DNA of 64,000 nucleotides from Burkholderia latens (GCF_001718795.1 NZ_CP013438.1:1550001-1614000); one strand, 5' to 3'; counted from the stretch's first letter, positions 9,076 to 18,069 are shown. Made by a program: numbers and translations. The notes: generated from the letters alone by a model not told the origin.

Positions 9076-9783
9076 ATGCAAGTATTCATCGTAGGCACCG
9101 GCAAGCTCGCAACCGAACTGCTCGGCTCCCACCGGCTCGACCCGGCAACCTTTCGCGTGACACGCTGGCCCGGCACCGTGACCGAAGAGGCCGCACATCG
9201 CGGCGCCGATTCCGGCGATGCGCGAGCGATCGTCGTGCACGCCGGCTCGGGCCGCGAGCTGCCTGCCGCGATCGAATTCTGCCGCGCGACGGGTTCGCCG
9301 CTCGTCGAGCTGTCCACCGGCTCGGCGCTCGAAGCCGGACCACACGGCTTCCCCGTCGTGCTGTGTCCGAACACGAACATCCTGATGCTCAAGTTCATGA
9401 CCATGCTGGAAACCAGCGGTCATCTGTTTCGCGATTGCCGCATCAGCGTGACGGAGTCGCACCAGGCGAGCAAGACGTCCGTGCCCGGCACCGCGGTCGG
9501 CATCGGCCATTCGCTTGGCGTACCGGCGCACGACATTCGCTCGGTACGCGACCCGGCGGAGCAACGGGACACACTACAGATTCCCGACGATCAGCTCGGC
9601 CGCCATGCATTCCATCGCATCCGCATCGAGGATGGCGCATGCAGCCTGCAGTTCGAGTCGCGCGTGTACGGCGCGGCGCCTTACGCGGACGGCGTGTCGC
9701 GCATCGTCGACGCCGTGCGGCAGCACGAACTCGAGCCGCGCCTTTACTCGATCGTGGAGTTCATTCACAACGGCTGGCTGTAG
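9076..9783 (+). CDS. Dihydrodipicolinate reductase-like protein
   Basis: The 235-residue protein begins with a short nucleotide-binding motif MQVFIVGTGKLATELL. It continues with a C-terminal domain resembling DapB, including VTESHQASKTSVPGTAVGIG, which corresponds to the ExHHxxKxDxPSGTA active-site block of dihydrodipicolinate reductases. True DapB has a His pair and a Lys here; only one His and the Lys remain, so this is probably a paralogue with another substrate rather than the lysine enzyme. The ATG at 9076 is chosen because the protein's conserved start begins there. It lies alone between two minus-strand genes. Confidence 0.7.
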   Translation: MQVFIVGTGKLATELLGSHRLDPATFRVTRWPGTVTEEAAHRGADSGDARAIVVHAGSGRELPAAIEFCRATGSPLVELSTGSALEAGPHGFPVVLCPNTNILMLKFMTMLETSGHLFRDCRISVTESHQASKTSVPGTAVGIGHSLGVPAHDIRSVRDPAEQRDTLQIPDDQLGRHAFHRIRIEDGACSLQFESRVYGAAPYADGVSRIVDAVRQHELEPRLYSIVEFIHNGWL

Positions 9784-9869
9784 ACGCGGCGCTGGGCCGA
9801 CAGCCCTGCCGCACTCGCGCGCACGCCGGCCTGCCCGCGGCCTGCGTTGATGCCAACGCCCGCGTCCCG

Positions 9870-10679
9870 TCACGCGCCGCCCAGCAGCGCTCCGCTCTCC
9901 GGCAGTGTCGCTCCGCCGTCGACGACGATCGTCTGCCCGGTAATGTAAGCGGCATCGGCCGATGCGAGAAACAGCATCGCGTTCGCAATGTCGTCGGGCT
10001 CGCCGAGCCGCGCGAGCGGAATATCGCGCGCGATCCGCTCCGCCACGGACGGATCGCCGAGATTGCCGGCTGCCGGCGTGCGGATCATTCCAGGCTCGAC
10101 ACCGTTTACCGTCACATTGCGGCGCGCGAGTTCGAGCGCCGCCGCGCGGATGAAGCCGTTCACGCCGGCCTTCGACGCCGCGTAGTGCGCAAGCCCCGGA
10201 TACGCGACGCGCGGCCCCGTCACCGACGACGTGACGAGCAACCGCCCCGCCCCCGCGCGCTCGAAAGCCGGCAGCGCCGCCTGCGCGAGCCAGAACAGCG
10301 CGGACAGGTTCACGGACAACGTGCGTCCGAGCGTCGGCTCGTCGATCCGCGCAAACGGGGTAAGCGGGAAATAGGCTGCGTTGTGGACGACGATGTCGAG
10401 GCGGCCGCCATCGCGCTCGACGGCCGCGACGAGCGCGACAAGCTCGTCGCGGCTGCCGGCATCCACGCGATAGGCGCGCGTTTCGGCACCCGTGCGCGCA
10501 AGCGCATCCGCTTGCGCGGCGGCGGCATCGCCGTTCAGGTCGGCGATCGCGACGAACGCATCGGATTGCGCGAAACGGCGCGCGATTGCCGCGCCGATTC
10601 CCTGCGCGGCACCGGTGACCAGCACCACACGTCCGCTGAAATCAGCGCGCAGCCGGCCGCTGCCCAGCGCGGCGCTCAC
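9870..10679 (-). CDS. SDR-family oxidoreductase
   Basis: The 269-residue SDR has VLVTGAAQGIGAAIARRFA (cofactor motif TGxxxGIG), NAAYF at the NNAG position, SSVTG as the catalytic Ser region, and YAASKAGVNG as YxxxK. The C-terminus ITGQTIVVDGGATLPESG is typical. The start is a GTG at 10679 whose GTGA overlaps the stop of the upstream MoaF-like gene, showing translational coupling and a shared operon. The substrate is unknown. Confidence 0.88.
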   Translation of the reverse strand: MSAALGSGRLRADFSGRVVLVTGAAQGIGAAIARRFAQSDAFVAIADLNGDAAAAQADALARTGAETRAYRVDAGSRDELVALVAAVERDGGRLDIVVHNAAYFPLTPFARIDEPTLGRTLSVNLSALFWLAQAALPAFERAGAGRLLVTSSVTGPRVAYPGLAHYAASKAGVNGFIRAAALELARRNVTVNGVEPGMIRTPAAGNLGDPSVAERIARDIPLARLGEPDDIANAMLFLASADAAYITGQTIVVDGGATLPESGALLGGA

Positions 10680-11509
10680 CGGTGCACCTCGGCGCCAAGC
10701 GGATGCACGGTTTCGTTCAGCACCTGCGCGTGCGCGCCAATCGGGAAGTTGGACAGCGTGCCGAAATCGCGGCCGTGATAGCCGAAAATCTTGCCGTCGG
10801 TCTTGCGCTGCGCGAGATCGATCAGCACGACCCCGAGCGTCGGCACCACCTTCTCGCGCCACACGAACAGATACAGTTGCTCGGCGATCCGGAAGTAATG
10901 GCAGCGATCCACGTCGGCCAGCCCGCGTTCGACGCCCTGCAAGCACTGCCACGCGTAGAAGTTCTCGTTCAGGTAGATGTGCTCGTAGCATTCGGTCGGG
11001 CTGTAGCGGTACATCGTGCGCTTGCCGATCAGCTCGCGCGTGAGCCCGTGCGGTGCGCCGGGCTGCGCATGGCCGCCGAGCGTGCCGTGCCGGAACGCCG
11101 CGTCGACGCCCGTGAGCGGCAACCCTTGTGCGACGCGCGTGAACGCGTCGATATGCGTGCCGGCTTCGGTCGGCAACGTGCCCGTCACCGACGTCCACAC
11201 GCCGTTGCCGATGTCGATCACGAGGCTGACCGACGTCGCACGAGCGCCCGGATCGATGTAGTCGACGAAATACAGCTCGTCGCGCAGCCGCGTCACGCGG
11301 CACGGCGCATGGCCGTTCGTGCCGGTCGCCGCGTCGCGCCATTGCAGCGCGCCCGTGTCGAACGTGTACACACGCCACGCGCCCGATGCATCGTCGAGGG
11401 CGAGCGAGCGCCCTGCGAGCGCGTTCACCGGCGCGAGGGTGTGGGCCTCCGGCGCGAAGCCGTCCGCGAGCGCGCCCACCTGAATGAATACCGGATCCTG
11501 TCGTTCCAC
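10676..11509 (-). CDS. MoaF-family protein
   Basis: The protein (277 residues from the chosen start) resembles the MoaF family, which has two related beta-barrel domains. The C-terminal half shows CHYFRIAEQLYLFVWREKVV and then DLAQRKTDGKIFGYHGRDFG, the pattern of MoaF C-terminal domains. MoaF was named for a link to molybdenum-cofactor genes in Klebsiella-type operons, but its activity is unresolved. The start is placed at the GTG at 11509 (VERQDPVF) because GGGAG lies 7 bases upstream; ATGs at 11584 and 11560 in the same frame lack a ribosome site. It is the first gene of a two-gene operon with the SDR, divergent from the AraC gene. Confidence 0.65.
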   Translation of the reverse strand: MERQDPVFIQVGALADGFAPEAHTLAPVNALAGRSLALDDASGAWRVYTFDTGALQWRDAATGTNGHAPCRVTRLRDELYFVDYIDPGARATSVSLVIDIGNGVWTSVTGTLPTEAGTHIDAFTRVAQGLPLTGVDAAFRHGTLGGHAQPGAPHGLTRELIGKRTMYRYSPTECYEHIYLNENFYAWQCLQGVERGLADVDRCHYFRIAEQLYLFVWREKVVPTLGVVLIDLAQRKTDGKIFGYHGRDFGTLSNFPIGAHAQVLNETVHPLGAEVHR

Positions 11510-11679
11510 CTGCCGTCTCCCGCGCAGCTTCAGGCCCGGCGGGCCGTATACGCTGCTCATGTGCACATGGTGCGGGCTGCGCACGCGGCGCGGTATCCGC
11601 CAAACGGATGAAGGGCGCGCCGCGCCGGAACGCGCTAAAGTGCACGTGATCCGCGCCGCTGCCGGCGCGAGGAGCGCCC

Positions 11680-12474
11680 ATGCATCGTGTCACCCATTAC
11701 CAACGCACCGGCGAAGGAATCGAGGCGATCAGCCTCGAGTCCGATCGCACGTTTCCGCGGCACGCGCACGATGAATTCGGGATCGGCGTGATCGTCAGCG
11801 GCGCGCAACGGTCCTGGAGCGGCCGCGGGCAAGTCGACGCGCAAGCCGGCGACGCAATCATGGTCAATCCCGGCGAAATGCACGACGGCATGCCGATCGA
11901 CGGGGACACGGGGCGGCGCTGGCGGATGCTTTATCTCGCCCCCGCGCTGGTCGCGGGCGTGGCTGCGGAAGAAGGTCTCGGCGATATCGAGCTCGCGCAC
12001 CCGGCCGTGCGCGACGCCCGGCTTGCCGCCGCTTTCGACCGGCTGCATGCGCGGATCGTCGCGGGGTACACGCCGCCGCTCGCATGCGACGAGGCGCTCG
12101 TGATGCTGGTTGCCGGGCTGCTCGCGCGGCATGCGAACCGTACGCTGCCGGCCGCGCGTGGTGCACCGGCCATCCGCGTGGCCCGCGAGCGGCTCGATGC
12201 GGCGCCTGCCGCGCCCGTTTCGCTGGCCGAACTCGCGAGCCTGGGCGGCGTGAGCCGGTTCCAGCTGCTGCGCGGGTTCGCGCGCGAGTTGGGCATCACG
12301 CCGCATGCGTATCTGGTGCAGTCGCGCACGCGGCTGGCTCGCGCACTGCTTGCGAGCGGCCTGACGATCGCGGATGCCGCGGCCGAGGCGGGCTTTGCCG
12401 ACCAGAGCCACCTGACGCGTGCGTTCGCACGCCAGTTCGGAATCACGCCGGGCCAATTCACGCGGGCCGGCTGA
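11680..12474 (+). CDS. AraC-family regulator with N-terminal cupin
   Basis: The 264-residue protein has an N-terminal AraC-type sensing cupin (FPRHAHDEFGIGVIVSGAQR, then QAGDAIMVNPGEMHDG). The C-terminal double HTH spans about residues 170-260, with VSLAELASLGGVSRFQLLRG and AAAEAGFADQSHLTRAFARQ, followed by FGITPGQF. It is divergent from the MoaF-like/SDR pair, its probable target, and in tandem with the EamA permease, which could also be controlled. The inducer is unknown. Confidence 0.9.
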   Translation: MHRVTHYQRTGEGIEAISLESDRTFPRHAHDEFGIGVIVSGAQRSWSGRGQVDAQAGDAIMVNPGEMHDGMPIDGDTGRRWRMLYLAPALVAGVAAEEGLGDIELAHPAVRDARLAAAFDRLHARIVAGYTPPLACDEALVMLVAGLLARHANRTLPAARGAPAIRVARERLDAAPAAPVSLAELASLGGVSRFQLLRGFARELGITPHAYLVQSRTRLARALLASGLTIADAAAEAGFADQSHLTRAFARQFGITPGQFTRAG

Positions 12475-12663
12475 CGGGCTTCTTCATCGCGGTACGGCGG
12501 CGGTCCGCGCGACCGTAACGAACATTCCGGACCGGTCGCAATGAACACTGCGGCCGACGCGCCGGACGGACGACGGACGCCGGACGCCGCAACCGCGTGA
12601 CCGACCACGCCGCTGCAATTTCGTTCAAGACGCCCAACAGCGCCGCACGTGATGATGCGGCGC

Positions 12664-13620
12664 ATGAAGACACGACTGATCGGCTATCTCTATCTCGCCG
12701 CCGCGATGGCGGGCGTCGGCAGCACCGTCATCGCAAGCCGCGTCGCGGCCGGCGGCCTGCCGCCGTTCGCGGCCACGGCGCTGCGCTTCCTGATCGCGAC
12801 GCCATTGCTGCTTGCGCTGATGCGCGCGCAGCGCATGCGATGGCCGCGCATCTCCGCGCGCGATGCAGTGCTGCTGATCGTCCAGGCCACGGCCGGCGGC
12901 GTCGGCTATACGGTGCTGCTGATCAGCGGCACGAAGCTGTCGTCGCCAGTCGAGGCGGGCGTGATGCTCGGCACGTTGCCCGCGATGTCGACGCTGATCG
13001 CGGCGGTCGTGCTGCGGGAGCGCCAGACGGCGCGCGACTGGAGCGCGGCCGCGCTCGCAACCGCCGGCGTGCTGTTCGTCACCTTCGCGCCCGGCCACGC
13101 GACGCCGTCGCTCCGCACGCTCGCCGGCGACGCGCTCGTACTGGGCGCCGTCGCATGCGAAGCCGTGTTCATCCTGCTGAACCGGCGGCTGTCGGCGCCG
13201 TTGCCGCCGCTCGCGCTGTCGACCGCAATGTCGGGCCTCGGCTTCGTGCTCGCGCTGGTGCCCGCCGTATTCGAATGGCGCGCGGTGGCAAATGGCTGGA
13301 CGATCGGAGCCGTATCCGCGATCGCGTACTACGCGCTGGTCCCCACCGTGCTCGGCTATGTGTGCTGGTATGCGGGATCGGCTCGTACGAGCGGCACGGA
13401 AGCCGCACTGTTCACGGCGGTTGCGCCGGTTTCGGCCGTGCTGTTCGCGGTTGCACTGTTCGGCGAGACGCTGGGCGGCGCGCGGCTGCTCGGCATCGCG
13501 CTCGTCGTCGCGGGCATGTTGCTGGGCGCGGCGCAACGGCGGGTGCCACCGGCGCGCGGGACGAACGCACGATCGATCGCCCAGACCCGCTCAGCGATAA
13601 CGCCGGCCGCTACCGACTGA
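12664..13620 (+). CDS. EamA/DMT-superfamily permease
   Basis: The 318-residue protein has about ten hydrophobic helices in two EamA repeats. The first ends near VVLRERQTARDWSAAALATA and the second near LFGETLGGARLLGIALVVAG, where the conserved Glu of each repeat is visible. Family members export amino acids or other small metabolites; the substrate here is unknown. In-frame starts at 12649 (GTG) and 12652 (ATG) add only a few residues. The ATG at 12664 is chosen because the conserved N-terminus begins there, although no good ribosome site precedes any of them. Confidence 0.88.
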   Translation: MKTRLIGYLYLAAAMAGVGSTVIASRVAAGGLPPFAATALRFLIATPLLLALMRAQRMRWPRISARDAVLLIVQATAGGVGYTVLLISGTKLSSPVEAGVMLGTLPAMSTLIAAVVLRERQTARDWSAAALATAGVLFVTFAPGHATPSLRTLAGDALVLGAVACEAVFILLNRRLSAPLPPLALSTAMSGLGFVLALVPAVFEWRAVANGWTIGAVSAIAYYALVPTVLGYVCWYAGSARTSGTEAALFTAVAPVSAVLFAVALFGETLGGARLLGIALVVAGMLLGAAQRRVPPARGTNARSIAQTRSAITPAATD

Positions 13621-13742
13621 TGTGGACGAGCGACTGTAGGAATGTGTCCGCGCGCGCCAAAACCGTTGCGCACCGTCGTGCAAGATGCAATATTCGCGTG
13701 GCCGGGCCATTTGACCACCACCGAACAATAATTCGCATCGCC

Positions 13743-14291
13743 ATGAACAAGAAGGAAGCCAAAACAAAAATTGCGGCGCTGCTGTCCGCGGGCGCGAGGA
13801 AAGCCGACGTGCTGGCCGAGCTGGGCGGACAGGGCCTCAAGGATCGCGTGCTCGCACACCTGATCGCCTCTCATGCGGACCCGGAGTTGTGCAGGAAAAA
13901 CCAGCTGCACACCCGCATCCTCGTGGGCCTCGGCATCGCGCAACTGCTGATCAGCGTCGGACTGGCGTACCTGCTGTGGGCCGACACCCGCAGCAATGGC
14001 GCGGCGCTGCTGTTCGTCGCCGTCACGGTGCCGCTGTCGCTGCTGTTCATCTGGGGCTTCTCGACCCATCGCGTCGGCGCGTATCACGCGTTCATCATCC
14101 TGTCGCTGCTGCAATTGCCGAAGACGATTGCCGCGCTCGCGCACGAGCCCTCTTCCGCGGTGCCGAGCCTCGCGGTGACCGTCGTCCTCGTCGGCTACGT
14201 CTGGTTCGTGCGCAACCGGATGTTTCCGGATTTCGGCTGGTTCACGCCGCGCAAGGTCGCCGGCCGTTACGCATTCGTCGAAACCGCCTGA
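13743..14291 (+). CDS. Conserved membrane protein of unknown function
   Basis: The 182-residue protein is not recognised. Residues 1-55 are a charged cytoplasmic segment (MNKKEAKTKIAALLSAGARK) that resembles a small helical domain. Four hydrophobic segments follow (about 62-80, 87-106, 112-130 and 140-157), ending in a polar tail. The layout suggests an inner-membrane protein with the N-terminus inside. It starts 122 bases after the EamA gene and is convergent with the entericidin gene. Confidence 0.7.
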   Translation: MNKKEAKTKIAALLSAGARKADVLAELGGQGLKDRVLAHLIASHADPELCRKNQLHTRILVGLGIAQLLISVGLAYLLWADTRSNGAALLFVAVTVPLSLLFIWGFSTHRVGAYHAFIILSLLQLPKTIAALAHEPSSAVPSLAVTVVLVGYVWFVRNRMFPDFGWFTPRKVAGRYAFVETA

Positions 14292-14319
14292 CGGCGTCAG
14301 CGCTCGCGGCGCCAGCGAC

Positions 14320-14367
14320 AAAAAAAGGCGCCTGCCCGCCCCGCAATCGCGGAACGGGCCGGCGCCT
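14320..14367 (-). terminator. Intrinsic terminator for the entericidin gene
   Basis: Read on the minus strand, AAGGCGCCGGCCCGTT pairs with CGGGCAGGCGCCTT across a short loop and is followed directly by a run of seven T. It lies 25 bases past the entericidin stop codon. The plus-strand side has only a weak T-tract, so it serves the minus gene mainly. Confidence 0.75.
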
Positions 14368-14391
14368 TCTGCATGTTGGAACCCCGGCGGC

Positions 14392-14526
14392 TTACTTGGC
14401 CTTTTCAGCCGTGTCGCTGATCGCCTGGCCGCCCTTCGAAATGTCCTGCCCCACGCCGGCAACGGTATTGCAACCGGCGAGCGCAGCGGTCACCACCAGC
14501 AGCACTGCAGCAATCGTACGCGTCAT
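14392..14526 (-). CDS. Entericidin A/B family lipoprotein
   Basis: The 44-residue peptide is MTRTIAAVLLVVTAALAGCN followed by TVAGVGQDISKGGQAISDTA and EKAK. It has a lipoprotein signal with lipobox LAGC (Cys19) and the entericidin core NTVxGxGxDIxxGGxAI. Entericidins are small cell-envelope lipoproteins linked to stress and lysis control in enterobacteria. The start is the second of two ATGs, 7 bases after GGAG. The gene is monocistronic with its own terminator. Confidence 0.85.
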   Translation of the reverse strand: MTRTIAAVLLVVTAALAGCNTVAGVGQDISKGGQAISDTAEKAK

Positions 14527-14701
14527 TCTCATTCTCCTTTCGAATCAACCAGCCCGACCGGGCGAATCGTGTGCGGCGTGGCGCCCTGCATCGCGCAGGA
14601 CACGGGGCCTGACCTGATTATACGGAGACGGCTGCCGCGCGCCAGTAGTGGCGAACGCGGCATTGCACGCGCGCCCGCGCGCCGGGTGGCGCAGATTTCC
14701 C

Positions 14702-14745
14702 TTGACTTCGACGGGCCGCGAACTAATATACGCATCGCGTATATT
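14702..14745 (+). promoter_or_regulatory. Sigma70-type promoter with palindrome over the -10 box
   Basis: TTGACT (14702-14707), a 16-base spacer and TAATAT (14724-14729) form a near-consensus promoter. The perfect palindrome AATATACG-CATCG-CGTATATT (14725-14745) overlaps the -10 box and runs into the expected start-site region. It lies 19 bases before the start codon of the HTH-ATCase gene. A repressor bound here would block RNA polymerase, and the downstream protein's own HTH is the obvious candidate (inference). Confidence 0.7.
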
Positions 14746-14764
14746 TTCTATCAGGGTGCCGCCG

Positions 14765-16057
14765 ATGACCGTTCCCCAGCAAGCCTTCCTGCGCGACGCG
14801 ATGCGCCGCCTCAACATGACTCGCGAGGCGTTCGCGAGCCGCATTGGTGTCAGCCGTCGCGCGCTGGACACGTGGCTGCTCCCCGACGATTCGCAGGAAT
14901 CGCGCGGAATGCCGGAGATCGTCGAGCGTTTCGTGTCGGAAATCGTCGAACGTTCGCCGGACGGCGCGGACTATACGCAAAGCGTAGACAAGCAGGGGCT
15001 CGCAAAGCAATTCCTGTTCGAAGGCAAGCCGCAGCTGATTTCGGTCGACCAGTTCTCGCGGGAGTCGGTCGAGGCGCTGTTCCGCGTCGCCGACGTGATG
15101 CAGCCGATCGCGCGCCGCCACAAGATTTCGCGCGTGCTGGAAGGCGCGGTGCTCGGCAATCTGTTTTTCGAGGCCAGCACGCGTACTCGCGTGTCATTCG
15201 GCGCGGCCTTCTGCCGGCTCGGCGGCTCGGTGTGCGACACGACCGGCTTCACGTTCTCGTCGATGGCCAAGGGCGAATCGATCTACGACACGAGTCGCGT
15301 GATGGCGGGCTACGTCGACGCGCTGGTGATCCGTCATCCGGAGAAAGGCTCGGTAGCCGAATTCGCGCGCGCAACCAACCTGCCGGTGATCAACGGCGGC
15401 GACGGCCCGGGCGAACACCCGAGCCAGGCGCTGCTCGATCTCTACACGATCCAGCGCGAATTCTCGCGGCTCGGCAAGATCGTCGACGGTGCGCACATCG
15501 CGCTCGTCGGCGACCTGAAATACGGCCGGACCGTGCACTCGCTCGTGAAGCTGCTCGCGCTGTACCGCGGGCTGAAGTTCACGCTCGTGTCGCCGCCCAC
15601 GCTCGAAATGCCGGCATACATCATCGACCAGATCGCGACGAACGGCCATGTGATCGAGCAGACGAACGACCTCGCGACCGGGCTGCTCGGCGCGGATGTG
15701 GTCTACGCGACGCGGATCCAGAAGGAGCGCTTCACCGACGAGTCGTTCGAAGGCTATACGCCGGATTTCCAGATCAACCAGGCGCTCGTCGATTCCGTAT
15801 GCAAGCCCGACACGCTGATCATGCACCCGCTGCCGCGCGACAGCCGGCCCGGCGCGAACGACCTGTCGGTCGATCTGAACCGCGATCCGCGCCTGGCGAT
15901 CTTCCGGCAGACCGACAACGGCATTCCGGTGCGGATGGCAATCTTCGCGGTGCTGCTCGGCGTGGAGAATCTCGTCCAGCATTCGATGCGCGATGCAACG
16001 TGGCGCCCACCGGCGTACCTCGGCCCCGAGGACGCGGTGTTTCACGGCATCGACTGA
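14765..16057 (+). CDS. Aspartate carbamoyltransferase with N-terminal HTH domain
   Basis: The protein has 430 residues against about 310 for a usual catalytic chain. Residues ~80-400 are an aspartate/ornithine carbamoyltransferase with FFEASTRTRVSFGAA (carbamoyl-phosphate STRTR at about 138-142), GDGPGEHPSQALLDL, VGDLKYGRTVHSL and MHPLPRD, so it should join carbamoyl phosphate and aspartate in pyrimidine synthesis. Residues ~8-38 (LRDAMRRLNMTREAFASRIG, then VSRRALDTWLLP) look like a small helix-turn-helix. No pyrI or pyrC gene is adjacent. The palindrome over the promoter suggests autoregulation. Burkholderia also usually encode a conventional pyrB, so this may be a second ATCase; that cannot be checked here. 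Confidence 0.85.
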   Translation: MTVPQQAFLRDAMRRLNMTREAFASRIGVSRRALDTWLLPDDSQESRGMPEIVERFVSEIVERSPDGADYTQSVDKQGLAKQFLFEGKPQLISVDQFSRESVEALFRVADVMQPIARRHKISRVLEGAVLGNLFFEASTRTRVSFGAAFCRLGGSVCDTTGFTFSSMAKGESIYDTSRVMAGYVDALVIRHPEKGSVAEFARATNLPVINGGDGPGEHPSQALLDLYTIQREFSRLGKIVDGAHIALVGDLKYGRTVHSLVKLLALYRGLKFTLVSPPTLEMPAYIIDQIATNGHVIEQTNDLATGLLGADVVYATRIQKERFTDESFEGYTPDFQINQALVDSVCKPDTLIMHPLPRDSRPGANDLSVDLNRDPRLAIFRQTDNGIPVRMAIFAVLLGVENLVQHSMRDATWRPPAYLGPEDAVFHGID

Positions 16058-16198
16058 GCTGCGTCCGGTGTCGCGCGCCTGAACGCGCGATTGCTTCGGC
16101 GCAACGCGCACCCGCATACGTCACGCAGTCAACGCGCCGGCTTGAACGGCGCGTTGTCATTTTCTGCGCCGGCAACGTTGCTGGCGGCTAGTCCGGCG

Positions 16199-16315
16199 TC
16201 AGCCGGCCCAAGGAGCAATCACACGCAGGCCCGCTGCGTCGAACCGCGCGACATCGCGCGTGGCCACGATCAGCGGCAGCGCCCGCACCGCTGCGTTGCG
16301 AATAAAGAAAGGTCG
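16199..16315 (-). pseudogene. C-terminal remnant of a PIN-domain toxin (VapC-like)
   Basis: The minus strand encodes RNAAVRALPLIVATRDVARF followed by DAAGLRVIAPWAG and a TGA. This is the C-terminal signature of VapC ribonuclease toxins (LVTRNxxDF followed by V(I/L)NPW). Everything upstream of about 16315 is unrelated, and no VapB antitoxin is present. A dead toxin-antitoxin relic next to the T6SS cluster fits a boundary of horizontally acquired DNA. Nothing else was recognised between 16058 and 16379. Confidence 0.5.
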
Positions 16316-16379
16316 GGTTCAGGTCGCGCGGGAAACCATTCCGCGTCGGTATCGAATGCGAACCTTGGTCGAGGGGGCC

Positions 16380-16907
16380 TCACCGGGAGGTAGAGCGCAT
16401 GCCATTCGGGACGATCAGCAACTGGTCGATCAGTTCGAGCTTTAACGGCTTGTCAGCGTCGAGCTTGTTTTTCTCGATCACGTATTTCCAGCCGTCGCCG
16501 TTGCCCGGGTTTCTGTAGAACGCGACGATCGCCACGTACTTCGTATCGGCCTGCATCGGCTGTGTGAGACTTGCGGACGCGCCCGGGTTCAACACGGAGG
16601 CCATGCTCGTTTGCAGATCCTGCGCGAGTACGGCCCGGTCGTTCTTCAGGAGATCGTCGTACGATGCGCCGTCAAACATCTTCCGGTCCTTGAGCTGGTA
16701 TACGCGCACGGCGACCGACGTCGGCCGTCCGGCGTCGTCCGGATTCAGTGCTTCGCGGGCGGAAAGATCGACGTTGAGCACCTTCACCTGCTTGAAGAAC
16801 ACCGCGTGATACGTGCTTGACGAGGCGTCCGACACGGCCTGCCACGCGCCGCACGCTGACAGCAGCAAGGCGGATGCAACGGTTGAGATGGCGAAACGGA
16901 TGGACAT
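16380..16907 (-). CDS. tssJ: T6SS outer-membrane lipoprotein TssJ
   Basis: The 175-residue protein begins with a lipoprotein signal MSIRFAISTVASALLLSACG (Cys at the lipobox LSAC). A TssJ-type beta-sandwich follows, with VRVYQLKDRKMFDGASYDDL, KYVAIVAFYRN and a C-terminal IDQLLIV. TssJ anchors the TssJLM membrane complex to the outer membrane by binding the periplasmic end of TssM. The start at 16907 is preceded by GGGGAA 6 bases upstream; the frame extends 7 codons further without support. It is the last gene of the minus-strand arm, 13 bases after tssG. Confidence 0.9.
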   Translation of the reverse strand: MSIRFAISTVASALLLSACGAWQAVSDASSSTYHAVFFKQVKVLNVDLSAREALNPDDAGRPTSVAVRVYQLKDRKMFDGASYDDLLKNDRAVLAQDLQTSMASVLNPGASASLTQPMQADTKYVAIVAFYRNPGNGDGWKYVIEKNKLDADKPLKLELIDQLLIVPNGMRSTSR

Positions 16908-16920
16908 CGATATTCCCCGG

Positions 16921-18069
16921 TCAGGCATGTCGTGGAGTCAAATATGGATTGGGCTCGGGCGTGGGAAACGCCTCATAGACGCCGAGTGCGATGTTGATGA
17001 TGCGTTCCTCGTCGGCGGGCAGTACGGTTGTCCAGCCAAGGCGCGGCGCCGGGGCCGTTGACGCCGCGCCGATGGCGGGTTCGGGCGCAAGTCGCGACGA
17101 GATTTCCATGCGCAACTGCACATCGGCTTTCGCGCCCACATACGACCGCAAAAACGCGATCAATTCGCGATGCAGCCATGCGCCGGGCAGGAGATCGTGG
17201 GCCTGGCCACCATCGGCCGGACGCAGCGTGACCCGCACCGCGCGGCTGCGATAGGCGAGCCGCCGGCCGAGTACGTAGCCGCCCCCGAGGCCCCGGCGCG
17301 CGCCGTCTTCCGAAGCAGCATGGCTCACGGTTGTCAGCGGCCGCGGCCGGCCGGCGCGCGTGGTTGCCGGAAAGAACTCGTCGACGCGCACTTCGACACC
17401 GGGCACGGCCAGCGCGATGACACCCGCGAGGCCCTCGGGCGTGCGCGTACGCTGGATCAGCAGCCCGAGCAGCGCGAGCATCCGCGAATCCGGCAGTCCG
17501 GCGCGCTGCGGCTTGTCGCCCCAGCCGAACCCGGCCAGGCATAACAGATTGCGCGAATGCGCGTCGGCACCGCCTGCGCGGAAGCTTTCGGGATAGCGGT
17601 ACTTCTTCCACGCGCGATACAGCAGCGTGACGTACCGGTGATTGAACTGGTCGAGAAACGCTTCGACCGCCTCATGCCCCTCCTCGCGCAGCGCGATCTC
17701 GTCGATCATGTGCGACGGCACCGCCGCGTCGACGCCGTACAAACCCATGAACGTCGTGCGTATGGTGGGCGGCGCATCCGGCCGTTCTTCGTCGAACTCG
17801 ACCGACGCAATTTCGCCCGCCGGAAAGCCTATGCGAGGCCGTGGCCGGAAACGCACCCGTTCATGCTCGAGCGAGTCGCGCGTGCCGAAACCGGGGGTTC
17901 CCGGCAGCTGCGCCTCCTCGAGTAGCCGGCACAGCTGCATGAAGTTCATGCGGGGCGCGCGGGCGAGCAGCGATGCGACGAGCGGCTCGAGATTCGGAAG
18001 CTCGCCTCCTGCCCCAAGGGCACTTCCTGCGGGGCGCAAGGCGACATCCTTCGAGGCGCGCGCACTCAT
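16921..18069 (-). CDS. tssG: T6SS baseplate protein TssG
   Basis: The 382-residue protein matches TssG (ImpH/VasB) in length and pattern: an N-terminal MNFMQLCRLLEEAQ-type helix, then FMGLYGVDAAVPSHMIDEIA, DQFNHRYVTLLYRAWKKYRY and a PDSRMLALLGLL segment. TssG joins TssF, TssE and TssK in the baseplate wedge. Its ATG overlaps the tssF stop by 4 bases (ATGA), so the two are translationally coupled. No defect was seen. Confidence 0.92.
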   Translation of the reverse strand: MSARASKDVALRPAGSALGAGGELPNLEPLVASLLARAPRMNFMQLCRLLEEAQLPGTPGFGTRDSLEHERVRFRPRPRIGFPAGEIASVEFDEERPDAPPTIRTTFMGLYGVDAAVPSHMIDEIALREEGHEAVEAFLDQFNHRYVTLLYRAWKKYRYPESFRAGGADAHSRNLLCLAGFGWGDKPQRAGLPDSRMLALLGLLIQRTRTPEGLAGVIALAVPGVEVRVDEFFPATTRAGRPRPLTTVSHAASEDGARRGLGGGYVLGRRLAYRSRAVRVTLRPADGGQAHDLLPGAWLHRELIAFLRSYVGAKADVQLRMEISSRLAPEPAIGAASTAPAPRLGWTTVLPADEERIINIALGVYEAFPTPEPNPYLTPRHA

